Assembly (NCBI RefSeq): GCF_026013545.1
Contig: NZ_JAPDOG010000011.1
Coordinates: 84,473-148,472, forward strand
Direction: 5' to 3'
Length of the DNA stretch: 64,000 nt
Origin: Defluviimonas salinarum
GTDB lineage: Bacteria > Pseudomonadota > Alphaproteobacteria > Rhodobacterales > Rhodobacteraceae
The notes below the pieces were generated by a model. It did no database searches, was not told where the DNA came from, and saw only the letters and a program-made list of their open reading frames with translations. A program made the translations under genes and the position numbers. Shown one piece after another: positions 1 through 8,097 of the stretch; position 1 is the stretch's first letter, and each line of letters begins with the position of its first letter.

Positions 1-805
1 AGGCCAGGCAGTCGGCATATTCCTGGCTGGCGATGTTCACGCCATCGCAGCGCCGCAGCGGATCGGGAACCCCGTCGGAAGCGGCGTCGGAACCGAGAAC
101 CCCAAAGGAGGAGAGCGAGACGAGTCCCGCGAAATGGCCAGGATCCGGATACTCGGCAAGCGCCGCGAAGCTCGTGATGTCCATGACGAAGTTCGCGTAG
201 GGCCCACGCGCGGTGCCGGCCTCGCTGACATAGCCACCAAAGGTGGAGTCGAGCCGGCCGATGATGTCGCCACCATCGCCGAGACGGACCGGATCGCCGC
301 CATAGGTCACAAGGAGCGCCTCGATCTCCATCTCGCCATTCGCGGGATCGCTGTCGACAAGCACTCCGTCGATACCCCCGGTGCTCATCGGGTCAAGATC
401 GCCATGCGACAGGGTGACCTGGGGCGTGCCGGTGTCGGCACGGTCGACCGCGCGCGCGATCAGTGCGTATTGTTGGCCATACATGTGCCCGAGGACGCCG
501 TCGCCGGAGAACGAGGCCGGAAGGTACCCCTCGTCAGCCAGTTTCTGCATCGGGTAGGCAAGAATGGCGCTGCCGCCGGTTTCGGCCTCCTTGAAGAGAT
601 CGAGACGGATGGCGTTGTAGTTCTGCTGGACGAAGTTGCGCGCCGCGGCCAGGATCACGCCCTGCTCGGAGGCGATCATGATCTCCTCCTGCTTTTCCTT
701 TTCCTGCGCGATGAAGGCGGCCGAAAGCCCGACGAGGGAAGCGGCGACGCCGAGCGCCAGTATGGCCTCGAGAAGCAGGGCCCCCCGCTGGCGCATGCGC
801 ATCAT
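1..805 (-). CDS. pilV: PilV-like minor pilin, 3' end cut by window edge
   Basis: The first 268 codons of a leftward gene that runs off the window. The N-terminus reads MMRMRQRG followed by ALLLE and a hydrophobic stretch to about residue 28. This is a type IV prepilin leader: cleavage after Gly8, Glu at mature position 5. A long polar region with a LPASFSGDGV-like segment follows, as in the constant part of IncI PilV tip adhesins. In IncI plasmids PilV sits at the tip of the thin pilus, and its C-terminus is switched by the Rci shufflon; that part would lie to the left and cannot be seen. Upstream neighbours are PilM-like and PilU-like genes, which supports the call. A TGCGAAAA motif lies 8 nt before the start. 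It could instead be another large minor prepilin. Prepilin nature is fairly sure, PilV identity less so. Confidence 0.6.
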   Translation of the reverse strand, partial: MMRMRQRGALLLEAILALGVAASLVGLSAAFIAQEKEKQEEIMIASEQGVILAAARNFVQQNYNAIRLDLFKEAETGGSAILAYPMQKLADEGYLPASFSGDGVLGHMYGQQYALIARAVDRADTGTPQVTLSHGDLDPMSTGGIDGVLVDSDPANGEMEIEALLVTYGGDPVRLGDGGDIIGRLDSTFGGYVSEAGTARGPYANFVMDITSFAALAEYPDPGHFAGLVSLSSFGVLGSDAASDGVPDPLRRCDGVNIASQEYADCLA

Positions 806-813
806 TCTTCTTG

Positions 814-823
814 TTTTTCGCAT
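814..823 (-). promoter_or_regulatory. TGCGAAAA dispersed motif upstream of pilV
   Basis: ATGCGAAAAA on the minus strand, ending 8 nt before the pilV start. One of about 27 copies in the window; function inferred only from repetition and placement. Confidence 0.5.
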
Positions 824-908
824 CATCATCTTCGTCTTCGCTCCGTTTCCCCGAATTGCGGCCGGTCGCCAGGGCCCGGCCCGTGTTCTGCCGCCGCGCT
901 CCCACGGC

Positions 909-1472
909 TCACGTCTGGCTTTCCTCGCTCGAGATGCCGCCATCCGATCCGCCCGTCCCGCCATTGCCGCCCCCGCCGCCGGGCGGAGCCGGCGGTGTCT
1001 CGCGGATCACCGTCACGACAACCGGAACGTGGTTCCCGACCGGGATGACCAGGTCGGTGAAGTCCTGGCCGTCGACATAGCCGCCGGTGCCGGCGCCATC
1101 GAACTCGTAGCGCCCGGCATAGGTTTTCGGCATCCGGACCAGTGTCTCGTCAGAGATCTGGCCGAATGCGCGCAAGACATTCCGGTCTTCCGGGTCGCCG
1201 TGCGCGTAGGTGACAACGATGGTGCGCGAGCCGCTGCTGACCACCCGGCTCTCCCATTCCGCCATGTCGCGGAACGGTCCGCCGACCGATCCGGTCACGC
1301 TGCCATAACTCATGTCGTTGCGATCCGCGATCTCGACCGCCGAGCTGTGCTGCATAAGCAGATTGGTCGAGATCGCCGCAGGCAGGCGCTCGTCCGGATC
1401 CCGGTCCTTGGGCGCAAGGACGTAGCCGATGACGAGCGTCAACGCGATGAATGCGGGGATCAGGGGCAGCAT
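909..1472 (-). CDS. pilM: PilM-like thin pilus membrane protein
   Basis: 187 aa. One N-terminal hydrophobic helix (about residues 2-20) is followed by a region with a NLLMQHSSAV segment and a Pro/Gly-rich tail with a polyglycine run. The architecture (single TM, then a 'no more than one residue between helix and soluble part' layout with an N-terminal-exposed strand-rich domain) resembles PilM proteins of IncI thin pilus clusters, whose exact role is unclear. The gene lies between the prepilin peptidase (16 nt upstream) and the pilV-like gene. The start has a good SD (GGAG, about 9 nt away). The assignment rests on size, topology and position rather than a diagnostic motif; an unrelated membrane-anchored pilus accessory protein is possible. 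Confidence 0.45.
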   Translation of the reverse strand: MLPLIPAFIALTLVIGYVLAPKDRDPDERLPAAISTNLLMQHSSAVEIADRNDMSYGSVTGSVGGPFRDMAEWESRVVSSGSRTIVVTYAHGDPEDRNVLRAFGQISDETLVRMPKTYAGRYEFDGAGTGGYVDGQDFTDLVIPVGNHVPVVVTVIRETPPAPPGGGGGNGGTGGSDGGISSEESQT

Positions 1473-1487
1473 GGCGTCAGCTCCAGT

Positions 1488-2180
1488 TCACAAGAGGATC
1501 CCGATCGCGGCGGCAAGCCACGTGACCGGAAAGGAAAGTGCGAGAAATGTAATAGCTCTTTCGTTATTCATATCATTTCCGAGAACTTCTTTCAAAACCT
1601 CATCAACAACTTCCTGCCTGGAAAACAGCGAAAGAATTTCATCGGACTTCATGCACAGAGCGAGTATTGCGGATATTGTCATCATGACCGCGACCATTGC
1701 CGGCGTGAGCCCGAAGATCATCACCGGAATCGTGAGCGCGAGAAGATCGGCGGGCGGCGGGATCATTCGCTCCGGAAACCGCCACTGCGCGGCCATCCAA
1801 AGACCCTGGGCAGCGATATAGGCCGCCACGCCCCCAACCAGGAGCCAGGCCGGATCCCCACCCCAGGAGCCGAGGATACCTCCCGTCGCGAGCGCGGCGG
1901 CGACAGCCGGCCCCACGACCAGGTCCGGCGCCCATCCGCTCGCCCTGTCGATCATCGCACCCGTCAGGAGCATCGCCCCAAGTACCGCCACGACGGCGAT
2001 TTCGAGGACCTGGGCTTGCGCGCCGAGCAGGAGCGCAGGCGAGGCGCCAAGAAAGGCGGCGGCGGCAAAATGCCAACGGGGAATGCCGGTGCCGGGACCA
2101 GCGGTCAGCCTGAGCCCGGCCTCGGCGGCCGCCGCGCAGACCGTAGCGGCGATCGCAGCGATGGCGAGATGCGCAATCAT
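1488..2180 (-). CDS. pilU: PilU-like prepilin peptidase (A24 aspartic protease)
   Basis: 230 aa, almost entirely hydrophobic with six to eight predicted helices. Prepilin peptidases cleave the leader of type IV prepilins at the inner membrane using two aspartates. The first site is clear: D78 in an IDRASGWAPD segment matching the family's DxxxxxxPD pattern. The second, normally GxGD, is represented only by PPAD around residue 145, so this is a divergent member. The start overlaps the dotM stop as ATGA (2177-2180), indicating translational coupling. The long upstream extension of the same frame was rejected because it lies inside dotM. Likely substrates are the two prepilins at 14735 and 15256 and the pilV-like protein. 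It lacks the cytoplasmic Zn/methylase domain of PilD, like IncI PilU. Confidence 0.7.
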   Translation of the reverse strand: MIAHLAIAAIAATVCAAAAEAGLRLTAGPGTGIPRWHFAAAAFLGASPALLLGAQAQVLEIAVVAVLGAMLLTGAMIDRASGWAPDLVVGPAVAAALATGGILGSWGGDPAWLLVGGVAAYIAAQGLWMAAQWRFPERMIPPPADLLALTIPVMIFGLTPAMVAVMMTISAILALCMKSDEILSLFSRQEVVDEVLKEVLGNDMNNERAITFLALSFPVTWLAAAIGILL

Positions 2181-3622
2181 CCGTCGATCCCGTCGATATC
2201 GGCGGCAGTCTCGACGCCGAGGATGCTGCCGCGGATCATCTCGATCTGGTCGCCCGGGGTCCGGTGACGCACGGCGCGCTGCTTGCGCAGATCTATACGC
2301 TCTGGCGTCATGTCGAGATAGTCCTCGAGAAGCGCGCGGGCGGCCTGGTAGACCGCCGGCCTGCGGATCGGGCGGGAAATCTGCGTCTCCGCGCGCGAAT
2401 GCGCAAGCGCGCCCGCGGCTTCGATCATGACCGCCTCGTTGCCGACATTGTTGAGGATGTACCACATCAGCCGGTCCTCCGCCTTCAGCCACAGGAAGGC
2501 AGCGGGTGGCAGGACGCCCCGGTCCTTGCGCGCCTTGGCAAGGAAGGTCGGAAAGGCGGATTCGACCCAGGCGTGGTGCCCTGCGGCGCGCGCGAGCGTC
2601 TTGCCGGGGGTGCCGAGGACGATCTTGTCGATCTTCGCGGCCATCCCCCGCTCCGAAAGGAGGGCGCCATCCATGCTGCCCCGCTTCGCCTTCATGGCAT
2701 CCGCGAGGATGCCGAGCTCAGACAGGAGCTTGTTGCCGCCGTCGATATCGTAGGCGTAAAAGAGCGCCATGACCGCGAACAGCGCCTTGTGGCAAGGCCG
2801 AAGGTCGGCCGGACCCGTCCAGGGCGTGCGGAGCTGGGCCGAAAGCACCTCCGAGACGGTCTCGAGATCGAGCTCTTCCCATCGACCGCGAAATTCGAAG
2901 TCGCTGTCGCGCACACTCTCGTCGCCGCCGGTCATCACGCTGTAGCGGCCGGGATCGAAGGCCAGGCCATTGGCGATGAGCCATTCCTCGGGCCTGAGCG
3001 CCCTGTTCCATGTACCGGGCTGCAGCGCGATCAGGCGGCGCGGGATCGCGAAACCTGGCATCTTTGCCCCCTCGCCGTACTTGCCCGCGACGCTTTCCGC
3101 GATCCGGCGCGCAGAGATCTCCTTGCCCTTGAGCGGGTTCATGTGGCGCGCGATCCGCGAGGTCATCCAGTTCTCGGACTGCACCCAGATCATGCTCTCC
3201 AACGTGTGGCTCGTCCGGTACTTCTGGTCGACCCGGAACTCCTTTCCGTTAAGGGCGATCCAGACGAAGCTGGCGCCGTAGAGGATAGACGCGGCGCGCC
3301 CCCCGGCGACCAGGACCGCCGTGCGCTGCTCCGGGGTCATCGCCGCATAGCCGCCCTGGCCAAGGAACTTGTGGGCCAGGAGGGACTGGTCGAAAAGCCA
3401 GGATCCGATGAACGGAATATCCTGCAGAAAGGGCAGGTACCTGGCCGCCGTGGCGAAGGGCAGCGTGTGCAGCCAGGTCACCGCGCCGATGAAGGCGTTG
3501 ATGCGCATCTCCTGGGCGGCAATGATGGCGATGACGATGAAAAAGCAGATCAGGCCCGCGATGGCGAGCTTGAAGAGCTCCTGGTCGTCGCCGGGCTGCC
3601 CGGGCTGGGACGGCCCGCTCAT
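2177..3622 (-). CDS. dotM: DotM/IcmP (TrbA-like) T4BSS coupling-complex protein
   Basis: 481 aa. In Dot/Icm and IncI systems DotM/TrbA is an inner-membrane partner of the coupling ATPase DotL/TrbC and helps deliver substrates to the channel. The N-terminus has a membrane helix around residues 18-40, a second hydrophobic segment about 85-125 (VLVAGGRAASILYG region), and then the soluble DotM domain, with the recognisable EWLIANGLAFDP and TWTGPADLRPCHKALFAVM-like regions. Length fits (TrbA is about 390-430 aa) with extra residues. It overlaps the upstream gene by ATGA at 3619-3622 and the downstream prepilin peptidase by ATGA. The partner DotL is not in the window. Linking TrbA to a pilus operon rather than to DotL is a rearrangement relative to IncI. 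Confidence 0.75.
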   Translation of the reverse strand: MSGPSQPGQPGDDQELFKLAIAGLICFFIVIAIIAAQEMRINAFIGAVTWLHTLPFATAARYLPFLQDIPFIGSWLFDQSLLAHKFLGQGGYAAMTPEQRTAVLVAGGRAASILYGASFVWIALNGKEFRVDQKYRTSHTLESMIWVQSENWMTSRIARHMNPLKGKEISARRIAESVAGKYGEGAKMPGFAIPRRLIALQPGTWNRALRPEEWLIANGLAFDPGRYSVMTGGDESVRDSDFEFRGRWEELDLETVSEVLSAQLRTPWTGPADLRPCHKALFAVMALFYAYDIDGGNKLLSELGILADAMKAKRGSMDGALLSERGMAAKIDKIVLGTPGKTLARAAGHHAWVESAFPTFLAKARKDRGVLPPAAFLWLKAEDRLMWYILNNVGNEAVMIEAAGALAHSRAETQISRPIRRPAVYQAARALLEDYLDMTPERIDLRKQRAVRHRTPGDQIEMIRGSILGVETAADIDGIDG

Positions 3623-4116
3623 CCCGCATACCCCCCTTCGGCCGCGGCCTCAGGGACGGCCGTTGCGTCATGTGCGCATTGCGCGACCCGCGCTACCAGG
3701 CCCATATCGATATCGACCGGCCCGAAATGAGCCTCGATCCGCTGCACGTGGCGCTCGAGATCGTCGATTAGAACGACCGGAGCCCCATCGGGCGAGTCCG
3801 GATCCCTCGGCGCGACATCGATGGCATAGTGGAGCCCGATCCCGAGCAGCGACGAGGGAATTCTGGCGAACGAGACAGGCATGCCTGACGCGCGCTCGTC
3901 AAGACCGGCCATCGAGTGGATATTCAGCGAGAACAGGCCGAGCTTGAGCAAGTCGCGGACAAGGACCTGGCTGAGAAACGCGGTGCCAGCCGGAAAGGTG
4001 CGGCCGTTACGGGAGAACTGGTGAGGGCAGCGCATGCCGACCTCGAGCAGGACGCGCGCCCTGAAATCGGTATCGAGATCCAGGCGGACGCTCTCCGTCT
4101 CGTTCAGGCTTGACAT
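3619..4116 (-). CDS. Unknown protein, first gene of the dotM-pilU-pilM-pilV operon
   Basis: 165 aa, soluble, no signal peptide or membrane helix. I do not recognise a family. The C-terminal half contains a VVLIDDLERHVQ segment resembling a short alpha/beta element, and the N-terminus is acidic with a conserved-looking GMRCPHQFSRNGRTF patch. It begins the leftward operon and overlaps dotM by ATGA, so it is translationally coupled to a transfer gene and may be a cytoplasmic accessory of the coupling complex. That role is an inference from position only. The start at 4116 leaves a 192-bp divergent spacer to the rightward pil operon. Confidence 0.6.
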   Translation of the reverse strand: MSSLNETESVRLDLDTDFRARVLLEVGMRCPHQFSRNGRTFPAGTAFLSQVLVRDLLKLGLFSLNIHSMAGLDERASGMPVSFARIPSSLLGIGLHYAIDVAPRDPDSPDGAPVVLIDDLERHVQRIEAHFGPVDIDMGLVARVAQCAHDATAVPEAAAEGGYAG

Positions 4117-4308
4117 GGGACCTCCGGCAGGCTGGCGACATTTCTTGAAGAATACCCGCGACGCGCGAAATCGTCCAAAGCCAATATGACGGATAATTAT
4201 TTACTTACAGTGAGTTATACGGTCCCACATGACGTTTTCCACATAATTGAGCCAGCGACTCCTGGGCGCAAATTGCGTACTGGGCAAATTTGTGAAAAAA
4301 AGATCCTC
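4117..4308. promoter_or_regulatory. Divergent promoter region between the pil operons
   Basis: 192 bp, clearly more AT-rich than its surroundings (4180-4300), separating the leftward operon (start 4116) from the rightward pil operon (start 4309). It contains an inverted repeat CAAATT (4269-4274) and AATTTG (4287-4292) spaced by 12 bp directly upstream of the rightward start, a plausible operator. No confident -35/-10 pair could be chosen. Confidence 0.45.
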
Positions 4309-4845
4309 ATGAAAAAAGACAATGATCACATGACGCGCGGAACGACTGCCAAACGCTTTGATGCCGGCGCTCCCGGAGGGGCTGGAGCACTGCCCGAAAC
4401 GGTCGTTTCCGCGCTGATCGGCGCGTCCGACGAGATCGCCGCGTCCGAGACCTGGGTGGCGCCCCGCCGTGGTGGCGTCAGCGGAGCCGTGCCGCGCATC
4501 ATGTCGGTCATCATGGCTTCGAACGCGATGTTGCGCCGCGATACCGCTGCGCGCTCCTTCGTCCGCAGCAGCTGCCTCAGGGTTCTGGCCTATCTCCCGG
4601 CCGACCTGCGGCTGAGCGCCCTCATCGACCTTGCCAACCGCAACCCCGAGGCTCTCGACGATATCTTCTCGGGGAGCATCCCGGAGGAATACGAGATCTT
4701 CCGCTTCAACATCCTCGCATCGCTCGGGGTCTTCGCCCGTCATGGCCTGATCGAGGAGGTCTTTACTCGAGATCGCATCGAGGCGGTCGGCAAGGCCGTG
4801 GGCGATGTGAAAAAGAAACGCACTTCCGGCGCAGGTGACAAATGA
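4309..4845 (+). CDS. Unknown protein, first gene of the pil operon
   Basis: 178 aa, soluble, no recognised domain. The C-terminal half is predicted helical, with a repeat-like run LPADLRLSALIDLANRNPEALDDIF similar in feel to HEAT-type helices. The start was placed at 4309 (MKKDNDHM...) with an A-rich leader; a start at 4330 (MTRGTT) is also possible, and the upstream extension to 4186 crosses the AT-rich promoter region and was rejected. Its stop overlaps the next gene start (ATGATGA around 4842-4845), so it is co-translated with the pilus genes. Function unknown. Confidence 0.55.
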   Translation: MKKDNDHMTRGTTAKRFDAGAPGGAGALPETVVSALIGASDEIAASETWVAPRRGGVSGAVPRIMSVIMASNAMLRRDTAARSFVRSSCLRVLAYLPADLRLSALIDLANRNPEALDDIFSGSIPEEYEIFRFNILASLGVFARHGLIEEVFTRDRIEAVGKAVGDVKKKRTSGAGDK

Positions 4846-5972
4846 TGAAACCGGTCCAGAGTACCGCCGGGTGGATTGTCGGCATTGGCTGCGCGCTCAT
4901 GGCCGCGGCTGCGCCCCTGGCTTTCGCGCAGGAAGCGGCGCCCGACCTTCCGCCCTTCATTCTCCCCGACGAGACGCCTGCGGACCCGGCGGTGGTTGGC
5001 GGCCTGACCGATGAGTGGGCGCGCAGGATCGTCGCGACAAACGGCAAGGCGGCTGAGGCAGCCGTGGCCGAGGACCCCTCGCATCGCGTGATCGAGATGA
5101 TCCGCGGCCGCATAGCGGAGCGCTATGTGGCGGATGACGGCGATATCGACCTCGAGCGGGTAAGTGCCCTGCTCAGCGGCGACTACCTCGGCGATTACAC
5201 GCGCGAGCGCCAGATGGATGGTCCGGTGCAGTTCAGCAACGGCGTCTTTTCTCCCGCGATCCCGGACGCGTCCGAACCGCCCGAACCCGCACCGTCCGCG
5301 CCGGCGAGTGAAGGCTTCTCCGACTTTATCCTCTCGCCCGAGGCGATCCGGGCGATGTCGCAGATGTCCCCCGACCAGATCGAAGCCATCGCCCTCATGG
5401 CTCAGATGATGAAGGATCCGGAATCTGCGAATATCAATCCTCAGCGTGACCTGGGGGGCGTTCCGAGTCTCAGCGATGAACTCGCCGGCCGCAGCCCCGA
5501 GGAATTGCTCGCCGAGCTGTCGGAAGACGCCCCGCGGCAGCCACGCGTTGTTGATGTCGGCAATGGCCGTGACGTCACGCTCGAGGGCTGGGAGGTCACG
5601 GTCGACGCAACCGGAGCGATCTCGGTCGGCAATGTGGCGCTTCCCGGCTCCGGTTTCGAGGTCGCCGTCGGCACCGTCGTCGGCCAGTTTGGCCGCGTGA
5701 CCGAGATCTCGTCGATCCCGGGTGACATCTATGTGGAATTCGAGACGGGCGACCGGATCGCCGGGCGGCAAGCCAGTCTCACTGACGGCGTCCCGGCCCT
5801 CGATCTGTCCGACGAACCCGTGACGGGCGGCGAGATCCTCGTCTCCGGGGCGGCTCCGGGCGCCGAGACCGACACCGGGGCGCCGGAGGAGGCTGTCCAG
5901 GCCGAGATGCCGTCGAGCCCGTATGCACCAGTGTCATCCCCCCGCCCCCAACCGAGATCGCGTCGCCTCTGA
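4842..5972 (+). CDS. Secreted/periplasmic pilus-operon protein, unknown
   Basis: 376 aa. A Sec signal peptide is clear: a charged start, hydrophobic core to about residue 27, and an AFAQ cleavage site. The middle is acidic and Pro-rich. The C-terminal third (about 235-310) has a strand-rich GRDVTLEGWEV...GRVTEISSIPGDIYVEFETG pattern, reminiscent of the small beta domain in PilP/HofP-type pilus alignment proteins but not diagnostic. It lies immediately before the TcpQ-domain gene, where IncI clusters have the larger PilL, so it may supply the missing N-terminal part of PilL as a separate protein. That is inference. The tail is basic (PRPQPRSRRL). Confidence 0.55.
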   Translation: MMKPVQSTAGWIVGIGCALMAAAAPLAFAQEAAPDLPPFILPDETPADPAVVGGLTDEWARRIVATNGKAAEAAVAEDPSHRVIEMIRGRIAERYVADDGDIDLERVSALLSGDYLGDYTRERQMDGPVQFSNGVFSPAIPDASEPPEPAPSAPASEGFSDFILSPEAIRAMSQMSPDQIEAIALMAQMMKDPESANINPQRDLGGVPSLSDELAGRSPEELLAELSEDAPRQPRVVDVGNGRDVTLEGWEVTVDATGAISVGNVALPGSGFEVAVGTVVGQFGRVTEISSIPGDIYVEFETGDRIAGRQASLTDGVPALDLSDEPVTGGEILVSGAAPGAETDTGAPEEAVQAEMPSSPYAPVSSPRPQPRSRRL

Positions 5973-5997
5973 CGGCGACCTTCAAGAGGAAACAGGA

Positions 5998-6393
5998 ATG
6001 AAAACGTCGTCAGACATGAAGCTGAAATCGCGCATCGGGCTTGCCGCCCTCGCCGCCGTGGCCCTGAGCGGTCTCGCTGGCACGGCAAGCGCGGATGTTG
6101 GGGCCATCTCCGCAGCCCCGGCGGCCACGACCCAGGACCAGTGGGTGGTCATGGCGGGTACGTCACTGAAGTCGACACTCGAGGGCTGGACGCGGGTTTC
6201 CGGCTGGACCCTGATCTGGGACAGCCCGGTGGATTATCGCATGCGCGCCTCTGCCACCTTCTCGGGCGGGTTCGAGGAATCGGCCTCACGCCTGATCGAC
6301 TCGATCTACAACGGCAATCCGGAGCTCATGGCCACATTCCATCGCGGGAACCGGGTTCTTCATATCGAAAACCAGCCCCTGAGCAGCAACTGA
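5998..6393 (+). CDS. pilL: PilL/TcpQ C-terminal-domain periplasmic protein
   Basis: 131 aa with a signal peptide (cleavage near TASA at about residue 31). The mature part, WVVMAGTSLKSTLEGWTRVSGW, followed by ATFSGGFEESASRLIDSI and ending in a short beta tail (VLHIENQP), matches the TcpQ/PilL C-terminal domain, a small fold that binds peptidoglycan or the secretin and helps PilN localise. In IncI R64, PilL is about 355 aa; here only the C-terminal domain is present. The start at 5998 has an SD (AGAGGAAACAGG) and removes an in-frame extension lying in the previous gene. It directly precedes the secretin, as in IncI clusters. Confidence 0.7.
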   Translation: MKTSSDMKLKSRIGLAALAAVALSGLAGTASADVGAISAAPAATTQDQWVVMAGTSLKSTLEGWTRVSGWTLIWDSPVDYRMRASATFSGGFEESASRLIDSIYNGNPELMATFHRGNRVLHIENQPLSSN

Positions 6394-6419
6394 GCGGCAC
6401 GAGAAAAGGTCTGAAAACC

Positions 6420-8030
6420 ATGAAAACGAAAGTCATCCTTCTGGCCGCCGCGTCCACCATCGCACTCGTGGGTTGTGCCAATACCGGCGACCGCTCCGGG
6501 CGGCTTGACCGCTCGGAGTCGATGGTCGATTCCGGCCTGTCGCGACTTGGTGGCCGCAACGCCCTTCGCGCCGGCGGCGCCCAGTTTTCCGAAGGCGTCT
6601 TCGTCGGCGCCTCGCCCGAGCGGCACAACTCCTCGGCGCTCCTGCCGGCCCGCTTCCAGGCCGCGGGCGCCATCCGCCTCGAGAGCCGCGACCCGATGAC
6701 GCTGCCGGAGATCGCGCAGCGCCTCTCGGAGATCACCAGCATCCCCCACGTGATGGCGCTTGGCCCGACCGGCAACCTCGTCTCCGGTTTCGGCGAGGAG
6801 CTTCGCTCGGCGAGCGATGTGTCCTCCGAGGCTGACACCGAGATCGAGGCTGAGGCGGGCGGCCGCCCGGCGCCGACCAATGGCCGCGCCTCGGCATCCC
6901 GGCCCGCCTCTTCGGGCGGCTCCGAAGTAACGATGCGCCCCAACCTTCGCGGGTCGCTCTCCGACGTGCTGAACCAGGTGACGGCGACCTTCGAGGTCGA
7001 GTGGAGTTACTCCGACGGCCGCATCCTCTTCCGCGACTACGTCACCCGGAAGTACCAGATTACCGCGCTGCCGAGCACGGCCCAGTCGTCGTCGGCGATC
7101 GGCGCAAACTCGATCTCGACCACCTCCGCCGTCAACTCTGACGTCTGGGTCGAGGTCAGGGATACCCTCCAGGGCCTGATCGGGGACCAGGCGACGGTCG
7201 CGATCGGCTCGACCACGGGCCTCGTCACCGTTACCGCGAAGGTCAGCGACCAGAACCGCGTCGAGGAATACATCAAGGAGCTCAACGGCACGCTCGGACA
7301 ACAGATCTCCTTCGACGTCAATGTCCTGACCGTCGCCCTGAACGACGAACAGTCCTTCGGCCTCGATCTCGGCGGCGCGCTCGCCAAGGGGTCCGATGGC
7401 GCGATCCGGATCGGCCCTGATGTCTTCGATGCGTCCGGCACCGATATCGGTTCCTACAATATCGGCCTGATCCGGGGTGATTTCAGCCTCGGCGCGGTGG
7501 TCAACGCCCTCGCCAGCCAGGGCAAGGTCTCGGTTGCCACCCGGGCGGGCGCGACCACCTCCAACAACCGCGTGGCTCCGATCGAGGTCGTGGATCAGTT
7601 CGCCTACCTGAAGGAAATCGCGATCGAGCAGGATGACAACGGAAACGAGCGCATCCTGCGCACGCCCGACACCGTCACCACCGGCTTCCAGATGCAGCTC
7701 TTCCCGCGGGTGATGAACAACCGCGACATCATGGTCCAGTACACGGTCCGGCTCTCGGAGCTGAACGACATCAAGACCTTCGGTGACGGCAACGAGGCCG
7801 TGCAGTTGCCCGAGATCTCGACGACCTCATTTGAACAGCAGGCGGTTCTCGAGAACGGACAGACGCTGGTTCTCGCCGGGTTCGAACGCCGTCGCGTCTC
7901 TTCGGACGGCAAGGGCAGCGTCGTCGGCCTGTCCGGTTTCGGCGGGTCGAAGAGGACCGCCAACCAGCGTGTGGCGACCGTGATGATGATCACGCCGCAC
8001 ATCATCGGCCGTTCGAGCGCTTCCCGGTAA
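6420..8030 (+). CDS. pilN: PilN outer-membrane secretin lipoprotein
   Basis: 536 aa. A lipoprotein signal is explicit: LVGC with the lipidated Cys at 19. A long linker with a Ser/Pro/Ala-rich low-complexity stretch (about 140-170) follows, then N-domain repeats (DVWVEVRDTLQGLIG, VTVTAKVSDQNRVEEYIKEL) and the C-terminal secretin domain, with the typical VLENGQTLVLAGFE motif and the final TVMMITPHIIG strand. PilN forms the ring through which the thin pilus crosses the outer membrane. It sits in the conserved order PilL-PilN-PilO-PilP-PilQ-PilR-PilS of IncI plasmids. The first in-frame ATG with a lipobox was chosen at 6420; the earlier frame extension overlaps the TcpQ gene. Confidence 0.9.
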   Translation: MKTKVILLAAASTIALVGCANTGDRSGRLDRSESMVDSGLSRLGGRNALRAGGAQFSEGVFVGASPERHNSSALLPARFQAAGAIRLESRDPMTLPEIAQRLSEITSIPHVMALGPTGNLVSGFGEELRSASDVSSEADTEIEAEAGGRPAPTNGRASASRPASSGGSEVTMRPNLRGSLSDVLNQVTATFEVEWSYSDGRILFRDYVTRKYQITALPSTAQSSSAIGANSISTTSAVNSDVWVEVRDTLQGLIGDQATVAIGSTTGLVTVTAKVSDQNRVEEYIKELNGTLGQQISFDVNVLTVALNDEQSFGLDLGGALAKGSDGAIRIGPDVFDASGTDIGSYNIGLIRGDFSLGAVVNALASQGKVSVATRAGATTSNNRVAPIEVVDQFAYLKEIAIEQDDNGNERILRTPDTVTTGFQMQLFPRVMNNRDIMVQYTVRLSELNDIKTFGDGNEAVQLPEISTTSFEQQAVLENGQTLVLAGFERRRVSSDGKGSVVGLSGFGGSKRTANQRVATVMMITPHIIGRSSASR

Positions 8031-8097
8031 TGGCCGCGCCGCCGGGCGTCCCGCAGGCGCCCGGCTTGGATGACCTCAAGGATCCGAGGATAATGGA

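Noticed and set aside
134..2267. Long plus-strand frames over 134-1048, 636-2267 and 2264-3730
   Set aside because: They lie opposite the pilV/pilM/pilU/dotM operon, with Arg/Pro/Gly-rich shadow composition and no domain.
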